5,827 bases of DNA from CAUJGQ01 sp038325665 (GCA_038325665.1 JBBQJF010000342.1:1-5827), one strand, 5' to 3'; shown: positions 1 through 4,631, counted from the stretch's first letter. Notes: a model not told the origin generated them from the sequence alone. A program made the numbers and translations.

Positions 1-32
1 GAGCGGGCCGTGCTCTCGGATATGGTGTTCAC
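1..32 (-). CDS. Probable start of a leftward gene (N-terminal fragment only)
   Basis: On the minus strand a GTG codon (32-30) opens a stop-free frame to the window edge, reading M-N-T-I-S-E-S-T-A-R. An AAGG Shine-Dalgarno core (44-41) lies 8 nt upstream, and a TTGACA promoter box lies further upstream at 137-132. Ten residues are too few to recognise a family, so no function is offered. The supporting evidence is the combination of ribosome site, start codon and promoter in the correct order. The open frame alone is too short to be significant. Confidence 0.4.
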   Translation of the reverse strand, partial: MNTISESTAR

Positions 33-83
33 GGGAGTTTCCTTCTGTGGCTGCAAGACACCGAGACGTTTGAGGGGGTGCAC

Positions 84-105
84 GATTGTGTATGTGTGCA
101 CAATC
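84..105. promoter_or_regulatory. Palindromic operator candidate, GATTGTG-N8-CACAATC
   Basis: A perfect 7-bp inverted repeat (84-90 and 99-105) is separated by 8 nt. Nested in it are the 8-bp palindrome TGTGCACA (95-102) and an overlapping TATGTG (91-96)/CACATA (105-110) repeat. It sits over the expected start site of the leftward promoter at 107-137, where a dimeric repressor would act. Autoregulation by a regulator encoded to the left is possible but not shown. Confidence 0.4.
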
Positions 106-106
106 A

Positions 107-137
107 CATATAACCCGATCGGTCGCGCCCCTGTCAA
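107..137 (-). promoter_or_regulatory. Candidate leftward promoter for the gene at 1-32
   Basis: Read on the minus strand, a perfect TTGACA -35 box occupies 137-132. A TATATG -10-like box (4/6) follows at 112-107 with a 19-nt spacer, and TTATAT one base earlier is the 18-nt alternative. Transcription would start near position 100 and give a leader of about 70 nt before the GTG at 32. The spacer is slightly long and the -10 imperfect, so this is moderately supported. Confidence 0.4.
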
Positions 138-501
138 TCCCCCCGCATACGATCTATTCGTGATTTAACCTGGTGTTTACACGCCCTCGTGGAGAGTGAT
201 CTCCTCGAGCGAAGGGGGCGGTACAATGGGTCACGATACGGCGCGGACGCGCGCTCCCGTGTGCTCGTCGCGTCGCCCGCCCCAGTGTGCCCGTGTATGG
301 GCCGTGCTCGGTTCAGCCGGCCGGAAACCGGTACTGTCGTGAACCGACGAGTCGTGGAACCCGAGGCCGTGATCGCGTGCGTCGCCTTCCCGCCGGTCGC
401 ATGAGCGGGTGGCCGATACCGCAAGGCCGAGCATCCCGTCCCCGCGTCGATGGAGTGGCCCCGCCGCCGCGAGCGATCGCTTTCCCTGGAGGAGCAGTGA
501 C
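138..501. other. Non-coding leader region upstream of phaE1-like gene
   Basis: Frames that stay open here (for example 189-404) give Arg/Pro-rich translations without recognisable domains and lack good ribosome sites, so I read no gene. A TACAAT -10-like hexamer (222-227) is the best promoter candidate for the phaE1-like gene, but no convincing -35 lies 16-19 nt upstream. If it is used, the leader is about 265 nt. A TTTACA box (176-181) has no matching -10. No RNA gene family was recognised. Confidence 0.35.
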
Positions 502-873
502 ATGGCCGAGCAGCAGAAGCCGCCGCCCGATCCGCTGACACTATGGCGGGATATGGCCGCGCAGACCGAGGAGCAGTGGAACCAGTATCTCAACCAGGTG
601 ATGGGGTCGGAAAACTTCGCGGCGACCATGGGGCGCTCGATGGAGGCGATACTGACCATGCAGAACCGCCTCGCCCAGCAGTTCGAGACGACACTCAAAG
701 CCTGGAACCTGCCCACCCGTGGCGACATCATCGCCCTCGGCGAGCGTCTCACCGAGATCGAGGAACGGCTCGACCGGCTCGCGGACCTCGCGGACCGCGA
801 CCGTCGCGCGTCCGCCCGCCCACGGACGGCGCGGCCGCCGCGCCCTGACTCCTCGGCGCCGCCTGTCGCGTGA
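502..873 (+). CDS. Short PhaE-like PHA synthase subunit / phasin-like protein (phaE1-like)
   Basis: This is a 123-aa, mostly helical protein. Its C-terminal part carries the signature of PHA synthase III subunit E proteins: N-L-P-T-R-G-D (69-75) followed by a Glu/Leu/Arg amphipathic helix (about 76-100, RLTEIEERLDRL). A Pro/Arg-rich tail (105-123) ends it. The Trp-containing segment DPLTLWR (10-16) with W26 aligns without gaps to residues 40-81 of the PhaE2-like protein, so the two are paralogs. Family PhaE of Allochromatium type is far longer (roughly 350 aa), and this size is nearer to haloarchaeal PhaE or Bacillus PhaR. The start at 502 is chosen because GGAGGAG (488-494) lies 7 nt upstream; the open frame back to 409 has no comparable site. 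Its role is inferred as a PhaC activator or granule-associated protein. A phasin function cannot be excluded. Confidence 0.72.
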   Translation: MAEQQKPPPDPLTLWRDMAAQTEEQWNQYLNQVMGSENFAATMGRSMEAILTMQNRLAQQFETTLKAWNLPTRGDIIALGERLTEIEERLDRLADLADRDRRASARPRTARPPRPDSSAPPVA

Positions 874-876
874 GAC

Positions 877-906
877 GCCGGCGGTTGGCGCCAGCGCCGC
901 GCCGGC
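877..906 (+). terminator. GC-rich hairpin just after the phaE1-like stop
   Basis: GCCGGCG (877-883) pairs with CGCCGGC (900-906). An inner GGCG/CGCC stem (887-890 with 895-898) closes a CCAG tetraloop, with a small asymmetric internal loop between the stems. It starts 3 nt after the stop codon. There is no T-tract, so it may be a T-less terminator or a 3'-end stabilising hairpin. It supports the phaE1-like gene being transcribed separately from phaE2-phaC. Confidence 0.45.
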
Positions 907-916
907 CAGCGGCCGC

Positions 917-994
917 GTCGCGTGGACGGGCGATACACCTCTTCTCCCGGCGCCTCCCTGACGCGGGGACTGGAGACATCGATATCCACGCGAC
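917..994. repeat. Long-range 10-bp inverted repeat enclosing a structured segment
   Basis: GTCGCGTGGA (917-926) and TCCACGCGAC (985-994) are perfect reverse complements. Inside, CTC/CCC/CG blocks around 940-951 can pair with CG/GGG/GAG blocks around 962-975, giving a plausible branched stem of about 78 nt. It could be part of the phaE1 3' UTR, a small RNA or chance GC-rich pairing. No known RNA family was recognised. Confidence 0.35.
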
Positions 995-1061
995 CATCTG
1001 CAAACCGTTAATCCACGGGTGCACACGCGAAGCCGCGGCGCGCGGACTCTGGAAGACTCAA

Positions 1062-1114
1062 CTCCTCCCTGTATCCCAAACGATGGGAGCGGAGGGCTGG
1101 GTCCCTCCCCGCCC
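1062..1114 (+). other. Attenuator-like pair of mutually exclusive hairpins
   Basis: GGAGGG (1091-1096) pairs with CCCTCC (1103-1108) around a 6-nt loop, and this stem extends outward to 1085-1114 with two mismatches. The same GGAG, together with GGGA (1085-1088), can instead pair with CTCCTCCC (1062-1069) through a 2-nt bulge. The two folds exclude each other. No T-tract follows and no leader peptide or known riboswitch core is visible, so function is uncertain. Confidence 0.3.
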
Positions 1115-1414
1115 ACCCCGTCCATATCCCTCGCGCGCGTGGATGGGCGCCGGCCGCGTTCAATCCGCTTCCGCGTGGACGAAGGTAAGCGCGCGGACGT
1201 CTGCCGTCAGCGGCCGAGCCGCGGGGATTCCAGACCACGGACCCGGTCGCGGTCGCCGGCGTCTGACCATGCTGAATCGGAACGCGCGGGCTGATCGCCG
1301 CACGCTGATGGCTGAACCCTTACAACAGACGACGGCACGCCGAAGCGGCGCGCATGCCGCCTATCCGATGGCCAGATGTCCGAAAAGTGTCACGTTTTGA
1401 CCGTGTGCGCCAAC

Positions 1415-1442
1415 TTGACAATCGTCTAACTGATGGTATGCT
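1415..1442 (+). promoter_or_regulatory. Promoter for phaE2-phaC (TTGACA, extended -10)
   Basis: A perfect TTGACA (1415-1420) is followed after 16 nt by TATGCT (1437-1442, 4/6). The T-G-n just before it (1434-1436) makes an extended -10. Transcription should begin near 1449, leaving about 147 nt of leader before the PhaE2-like start. This is among the best promoter matches in the window and is in the right place and orientation for the operon. Confidence 0.6.
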
Positions 1443-1451
1443 TGTGATGAA

Positions 1452-1478
1452 GTTCACGAACATGCATTGTCCGTGAAC
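1452..1478. promoter_or_regulatory. 27-bp dyad operator candidate, GTTCACG-N13-CGTGAAC
   Basis: The perfect 7-bp inverted repeat arms are 1452-1458 and 1472-1478, with an ATGCAT palindrome (1462-1467) near the centre. The dyad begins about 10 bp after the phaE2-phaC -10 box, so a bound dimer would block promoter clearance or early elongation. Known PHA operons are often controlled by a dedicated repressor such as PhaR or PhaQ types. No such regulator is in the window and this site is not a recognised consensus. An RNA hairpin is a less likely alternative given the 13-nt loop. Confidence 0.5.
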
Positions 1479-1595
1479 GGGATTTACCATCGGGTTCCTG
1501 CCGCTCATCGCGGTTGTTTGCCACCCCACTCCGCTGATATACATCCTCACCATCTCTCACCCCGCTTGGACCAGTTGACCAGCAAGGAGGCTTCG

Positions 1596-2075
1596 ATGCC
1601 GGACGACACGATGTCGCGATCAGCCGCGCTGTGGGCGCAATCATTCCAAACGTGGACCGAAGCATGGGCGGCGCTTGCCGCACCGAATCGCGACGATGAC
1701 CAGCCGGCCGCCGACCCGTTCGGGCTGTGGCGGCAGTCATTCGATCAATGGCTCGCGGGATGGACCGCTCAAACCGAGCAGACGTTGCAGACCCCCGAGG
1801 CCGCCGCTGCCGGCGGGCGGCTCCTCGATCAGATCTTGAATATCGAGCGTCCGCTGCGCGAGCGCGCCACGACCACGATGCAATTCTGGCTTGAGTTCTG
1901 CAACATGCCCACGCGCGCCGATCTCTTGCGTCTGGCGACCAACATCAATGACGCGAATGCCCGGCTGGACGAGTTGCAGGTCCAGGTGGAGGCAATCGCG
2001 GATCAGATTACGGAACTTGCCGGACGTGGGCCGGTTGCGCGGTCGCTGATCACGACCACGGGAGGCGCCCAATGA
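1596..2075 (+). CDS. phaE: PhaE-like subunit of PHA synthase (phaE2-like)
   Basis: This 159-aa protein is coupled to phaC: its TGA overlaps the phaC ATG (ATGA, 2072-2075). The start at 1596 is supported by AAGGAGG (1584-1590) 5 nt upstream. The C-terminal half has the PhaE signature M-P-T-R-A-D-L (104-110) followed by a long amphipathic helix (111-142, NARLDELQVQ and on) likely to be a coiled coil. The N-terminal half has two copies of a Trp-rich motif, LWxQSFxxWxxxW, at 12-24 and 44-56, 32 residues apart. The second copy aligns with residues 14-26 of the phaE1-like protein. There is no signal peptide or membrane segment, so it should be cytosolic or granule-bound. In class III synthases PhaE forms a complex with PhaC and is needed for activity. 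It is much shorter than classical PhaE, so a PhaR-like (class IV) role is the alternative. Confidence 0.8.
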   Translation: MPDDTMSRSAALWAQSFQTWTEAWAALAAPNRDDDQPAADPFGLWRQSFDQWLAGWTAQTEQTLQTPEAAAAGGRLLDQILNIERPLRERATTTMQFWLEFCNMPTRADLLRLATNINDANARLDELQVQVEAIADQITELAGRGPVARSLITTTGGAQ

Positions 2076-3199
2076 CCACCGACACGACCCCAACCGTGGC
2101 GCAGCGCTGGATCGAGGAGATGGAGAGCGCCTTTCAGCGGCTGGGCCGGGGCGCCGAACTGCTGTGGGACCAGAGTAACGCGCCGGTCGGTCTGACGCCG
2201 CGTGAACTGGTCGGCCGCTGGGGCAAGGCGCGGCTGTATCTGTACGCCGCCCAAACCGAGCGGCCCGAGGCGACACCGGTGCTGTTCGTACCGTATCTCG
2301 GTATTAGCCGTACCTATGTCTTCGATCTGCCCGGCGCCAGTTTCGTCGAGTTCCTCACGCACCAGGGTTTCAACCTCTACATGCTCGATTGGGGCGATCT
2401 CGGGCCGGAGGACGCGGACTTCGGGCTTGAGGATGCCGTGATGGACACGATCCCGGCGATGGCGCGACGCGTGCTTCGGCATAGCGGCGCCGCGTCGCTG
2501 GACTTGTTCGGCTATTGTATGGGCGTGTCGATGACAACGTCTTTCGTGGCGACCCATCCCGAGGCCCCGATCCGCAATCTGGTGATGATGGTCGGCCCGA
2601 TCGACTTTGAGCACGGCGGCTTCTTCGCCACCTGGACAGCCAAGGGCGCCTTTCCGGTGGATAAACTGGTCGATACGCACCGCACCGCGCCGCTAGACTA
2701 TGTCCGCATGGGCTTCAAGCTACTCTCACCCACCGGGGATCTCTCCACCTGGGTGGGACTCTGGCGCAACCTGGGCAACGAGAAGTACGTGCAGAGCTGG
2801 CGGTCGATGAACCGCTGGTCGAACGAGTGGGTTGGCTTCCCCGGCGAGTTCTTCCGCGAGTGGATCACATGGTTCTACCGTGAGAACCGGCTGGCGAAGG
2901 GCGAGCTGCGGCTGCGCGGGCGCCGGGTCGATCTGTCCACCATCAAGCAGCCGATCCTGGTCGTGGCCGCGCGCCGGGATACGATCGCGCCGCCCGCCTC
3001 GGCGCGGGCGCTGATGGACCTGGTGGGCAGCGCCGACAAGGAGTACGAGGAGCTGCCCGGCGGGCACATCTCGCTGATCGCCGGACGGCAGGCTAACCAG
3101 TACCTATGGCCAAAGCTCGTGCAGTGGCTACGCACGCGCGGCGACACTCCCGTCCGCTCGCGTGAGGCGCGCAACGGCACGAAGGCCGAGGTTCGCTAG
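2072..3199 (+). CDS. phaC: Class III-type poly(3-hydroxyalkanoate) synthase catalytic subunit PhaC
   Basis: PhaC polymerises (R)-3-hydroxyacyl-CoA into PHA on cytosolic granules, releasing CoA. The 375-aa length suits the short class III/IV catalytic subunits (about 355-365 aa) and not class I/II (about 560-600). It has an alpha/beta-hydrolase fold: strand VLFVPYLGISRTYVFDL (70-86), NLYMLDWGD (101-109), and the lipase-like box G-Y-C-M-G (147-151) with catalytic Cys149. Asp303 (ARRDTIAPP) and His332 (GGHISLI) complete the triad, matching C149/D302/H331 of the Allochromatium vinosum enzyme. A Trp-rich region (227-268) is also typical. The residue after the box is Val152, where Gly is usual in PhaC. 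The start is set by GGGAGG (2060-2065) 6 nt upstream and the ATGA overlap with the phaE-like gene, implying translational coupling and stoichiometric expression. Confidence 0.95.
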   Translation: MTTDTTPTVAQRWIEEMESAFQRLGRGAELLWDQSNAPVGLTPRELVGRWGKARLYLYAAQTERPEATPVLFVPYLGISRTYVFDLPGASFVEFLTHQGFNLYMLDWGDLGPEDADFGLEDAVMDTIPAMARRVLRHSGAASLDLFGYCMGVSMTTSFVATHPEAPIRNLVMMVGPIDFEHGGFFATWTAKGAFPVDKLVDTHRTAPLDYVRMGFKLLSPTGDLSTWVGLWRNLGNEKYVQSWRSMNRWSNEWVGFPGEFFREWITWFYRENRLAKGELRLRGRRVDLSTIKQPILVVAARRDTIAPPASARALMDLVGSADKEYEELPGGHISLIAGRQANQYLWPKLVQWLRTRGDTPVRSREARNGTKAEVR

Positions 3200-3230
3200 C
3201 GTCACTCACGACCGCCCCTGACTGCTATCT

Positions 3231-3272
3231 CGCGCGGCCCGGATAGCCCCACACGGCGTCCGGGCCGCGGCG
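3231..3272 (+). terminator. Strong hairpin downstream of phaC
   Basis: CGCGGCCCGGA (3233-3243) and TCCGGGCCGCG (3259-3269) form a perfect 11-bp, almost all G/C stem about 33 nt after the phaC stop. Two further pairs (3231-3232 with 3271-3272) are possible past a one-base bulge. The 15-nt loop can form a small inner GCC/GGC stem. No T-tract follows, so it is a probable T-less terminator or an mRNA 3'-end stabiliser. Confidence 0.55.
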
Positions 3273-3284
3273 CGTGTAGACGCT

Positions 3285-3319
3285 GCCCGGGAGATCTCTG
3301 CACACGACCATTCCCGGGC
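3285..3319. repeat. Second hairpin after phaC, GCCCGGGA-N19-TCCCGGGC
   Basis: The perfect 8-bp arms are 3285-3292 and 3312-3319, with the small palindrome GAGATCTC (3291-3298) starting at the end of the left arm. It could back up the preceding terminator-like hairpin. No T-run is present. Confidence 0.4.
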
Positions 3320-3323
3320 GCGC

Positions 3324-3359
3324 ACCACATTGTCATATGCGCGGCGCATGATGTGTGGT
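3324..3359. repeat. Imperfect inverted repeat ACCACA...TGTGGT
   Basis: The outer arms ACCACA (3324-3329) and TGTGGT (3354-3359) pair exactly. Inner TCAT/ATGA and GCGC/GCGC blocks also pair, with short bulges. It may be a protein-binding dyad or another RNA hairpin; no promoter is clearly attached to it. Confidence 0.3.
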
Positions 3360-3436
3360 ACGCGGTGCTATCGTGCAGGGAGAGGGCGATGATCACGCAT
3401 GAAGGTGGACCATCGGACATGTGCAATTGAGGTGGT

Positions 3437-3577
3437 AAGCGGTCAGCGATTCGTGTTCAGCTATCAGCCTGCCGGCTCACCGTTAGGATGCCCGGATATC
3501 AGCGCCCGCGTCCGCGCCGTGGTCACGGCTCGCGGACGCGCGGTCGTTGACTGCTGACGACTGGCGACTGACCGCTT
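3437..3577. repeat. Nested inverted-repeat element of about 141 bp (MITE/REP-like candidate)
   Basis: The ends AAGCGGTCAG (3437-3446) and CTGACCGCTT (3568-3577) are perfect 10-bp inverted repeats. Arm similarity continues inward, with 21 of 32 positions matching on my alignment. TCAGC words recur in the left arm (3443, 3457, 3464) and GACTG words in the right (3549, 3559, 3566). The centre carries a separate strong hairpin (3507-3540). I see no target-site duplication or transposase. It could be a non-autonomous repeat, a REP-like palindrome or a structured RNA; genome copy number would decide. Confidence 0.45.
3507..3540. repeat. 34-nt near-perfect hairpin at the core of the nested element
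   Basis: CGCGTCCGCG (3507-3516) pairs with CGCGGACGCG (3531-3540). Directly inside, CCGTG (3517-3521) pairs with CACGG (3524-3528). Together they form 15 bp with a 2-nt bulge (3529-3530) and a minimal central turn. A stem this long and GC-rich would be very stable as RNA or could extrude as a cruciform. Confidence 0.55.
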
Positions 3578-3719
3578 GCTTGATGTGCATATTATCGGAT
3601 ATCGCGATGTCGGTAGCTCCGCCTTCTTGGACATCAATGATTCATAACACGTACCCGGAAGACACTTGGGATAGCTCAAAGGAAGAAGACAACGGGGCAA
3701 GGACGCCTGTATATTGGAA

Positions 3720-3750
3720 TTGACAGGGTGACACGCGCATACCGGATTAT
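3720..3750 (+). promoter_or_regulatory. Upstream alternative promoter for the hydrolase gene
   Basis: A perfect TTGACA (3720-3725) precedes GATTAT (3745-3750, 4/6) with a 19-nt spacer. It lies 45 bp upstream of a second, better-spaced TTGACA promoter. The long spacer lowers confidence. Confidence 0.3.
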
Positions 3751-3764
3751 GAACGCGGCTCGTG

Positions 3765-3794
3765 TTGACACCGAATGTCGCGCACTGTCATACT
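3765..3794 (+). promoter_or_regulatory. Main promoter candidate for the hydrolase gene
   Basis: A perfect TTGACA (3765-3770) is followed by CATACT (3789-3794, 4/6) after 18 nt. Initiation near 3800 leaves a leader of about 65 nt before the ATG at 3866. The hydrolase therefore appears to be transcribed independently of phaC. Confidence 0.5.
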
Positions 3795-3810
3795 CCGACG
3801 CGGTCGGAGT
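3792..3810. promoter_or_regulatory. Perfect 19-bp palindrome overlapping the -10, operator candidate
   Basis: ACTCCGAC (3792-3799) and GTCGGAGT (3803-3810) are exact reverse complements around GCG. The site overlaps the last bases of the -10 at 3789-3794 and the expected start site, the classic position for a repressor. Its size and short spacer resemble operators of small dimeric repressors such as TetR-type proteins, but the family cannot be named from the site alone. Confidence 0.5.
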
Positions 3811-3865
3811 GAGCGCGAACGGGATAGCTGTCGTCAACCCGGTCGGCGCATGAAGGGTGAAGTGA

Positions 3866-4627
3866 ATGGTCGCGAATGCTGTGGCCGGGCCGGGTCCGTC
3901 CCCGTGGTGGTTTCAGTCACCGCGGCGGCCGTCGCTGTTCCTCGAACAGCGGGCCGGGGTGGAGCTGGCCGAGCTGTTCATGAATCCCGTGTATTACGGT
4001 ATCGGCGTGCCGCATGGCGCCGGAACGCCGGTTCTGCTGCTTCCCGGCTTCCTCGGCTCTGATGGCTATTTGAGCATCATGAGTAGTTGGCTGCGCCGCA
4101 CCGGCTACCGTCCCTACTCCTCGGGCTTTACCATCGTCGCCGGCTCACCGTTCGACATGATTGCCCGCGTATTGCGGCGCGCCGAGCAGATCGCCGCAGA
4201 ATCACGGCGGCCAGTAACGGTGATCGGCCATAGTCTCGGCGGTATGCTCGGGTGCGTACTCGCGCGCCTGCGCCCCGATCTGGTGACGCATGTGATCACC
4301 ATGGGATCGCCCCTATGCGAGGACCCACGCACGGCCTCGCATCCGCTCGTGGCGGCGCTGGCTGACCTACTCGTGCGCGAGGGGCGCGCGCCCCGCAATG
4401 CCGTGGTCACGGCCCGCGAGTTCGAGCGGCAGTTATTCACCGGCCCGATGCCCGAGAACGTCCGATTGACATGTATCTACACGCGTGAGGACGCGGTGGT
4501 CGACTGGCGCGCCTGTACCGATGGCGACCCGCGCACCACGGCGCACGAGGTGCGCGGCACCCACGTCGGTCTCGCCTGGAACGCCCAGGTGTATGGTCAT
4601 GTCGGACGCGCATTGCCGCTGCGATAA
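3866..4627 (+). CDS. Alpha/beta-fold hydrolase, lipase/esterase-like (GHSLGG)
   Basis: This is a 253-aa hydrolase. The strand and oxyanion loop PVLLLPGFLGSDGYL is at 55-69, and the nucleophile elbow G-H-S-L-G-G at 121-126 has Ser123. The acid is probably Asp209 (TREDAVVDW, 206-214), with Asp213 as the alternative. The likely base is His233 in the motif G-T-H-V-G-L (231-236). The PGF motif, GHSLGG and late R-G-T-H-V-G-L are typical of triacylglycerol-lipase/PGAP1-like hydrolases. No signal peptide or membrane helix is evident, so a cytosolic protein is likely. The start at 3866 has GAAGGG (3852-3857) 8 nt upstream. It has its own promoter and operator candidates and lies 666 bp after phaC. A role in PHA or lipid turnover is suggested only by proximity; the substrate cannot be read from sequence. 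Confidence 0.85.
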   Translation: MVANAVAGPGPSPWWFQSPRRPSLFLEQRAGVELAELFMNPVYYGIGVPHGAGTPVLLLPGFLGSDGYLSIMSSWLRRTGYRPYSSGFTIVAGSPFDMIARVLRRAEQIAAESRRPVTVIGHSLGGMLGCVLARLRPDLVTHVITMGSPLCEDPRTASHPLVAALADLLVREGRAPRNAVVTAREFERQLFTGPMPENVRLTCIYTREDAVVDWRACTDGDPRTTAHEVRGTHVGLAWNAQVYGHVGRALPLR

Positions 4628-4631
4628 TGGC

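Larger units (their letters stand above)
874..1595. other. 722-bp intergenic region between the two phaE-like genes
   Basis: No convincing gene was found. The longest open frame (870-1400, +) is low-complexity Arg/Pro/Ala with no domain. The stretch holds, in order: the hairpin at 877-906, a 10-bp inverted repeat at 917-994, a C/G-rich hairpin with an alternative pairing partner at 1062-1114, GCTGA motifs at 1290-1315 resembling sequence downstream of phaC, and the promoter plus dyad at 1415-1478 that probably drive phaE2-phaC. The interval 1115-1289 shows nothing I can name. Confidence 0.5.
3200..3865. other. 666-bp highly structured intergenic region between phaC and the hydrolase gene
   Basis: No gene was accepted here; a 52-codon frame at 3399-3557 lies across an inverted-repeat element and lacks a well-placed ribosome site. 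The region holds successive hairpins (3231-3272, 3285-3319, 3324-3359), the nested repeat element 3437-3577, and a near-palindrome GATATCGCGATGTC (3598-3611). An AT-richer stretch follows, with two TTGACA promoters and a 19-bp palindrome ahead of the hydrolase. Such density of dyads is unusual compared with the gene bodies. Confidence 0.5.

Noticed and set aside
231..989. Long minus-strand open frame (252 codons)
   Set aside because: It runs antisense through the phaE1-like gene, is rich in Arg/Ser/Ala, has no recognisable domain and no ribosome site. It is a shadow of GC-rich coding sequence.
1158..1166. GTTCAATCC, resembling a tRNA T-loop
   Set aside because: The flanking bases pair for only three positions, and no acceptor, D or anticodon arm could be assembled around it.
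870..1400. Plus-strand open frame of 176 codons after the phaE1-like gene
   Set aside because: The translation is low-complexity and basic, there is no Shine-Dalgarno site, and the frame crosses several inverted repeats.
874..1595. T-box or other known riboswitch in the phaE1-phaE2 gap
   Set aside because: G-rich words resemble a T-box core superficially, but the GGGTGGNACCGCG consensus is absent, as is any specifier stem.
2003..2680. Minus-strand open frame of 225 codons antisense to phaC
   Set aside because: phaC on the plus strand is beyond doubt from its triad and motifs. The antisense translation is His/Arg-rich without any domain.
3389..3430. 13-codon micro-ORF with an upstream GGGAGAGG
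   Set aside because: The ribosome site is plausible, but such short frames arise by chance and no downstream attenuator or coupled gene gives it a role.
3399..3557. 52-codon plus-strand frame starting ATG AAG GTG in the phaC-hydrolase gap
   Set aside because: The nearest GAGG is 13 nt from the ATG, and the frame runs through the arms and central hairpin of the nested repeat element. Openness is explained by GC-rich dyads.
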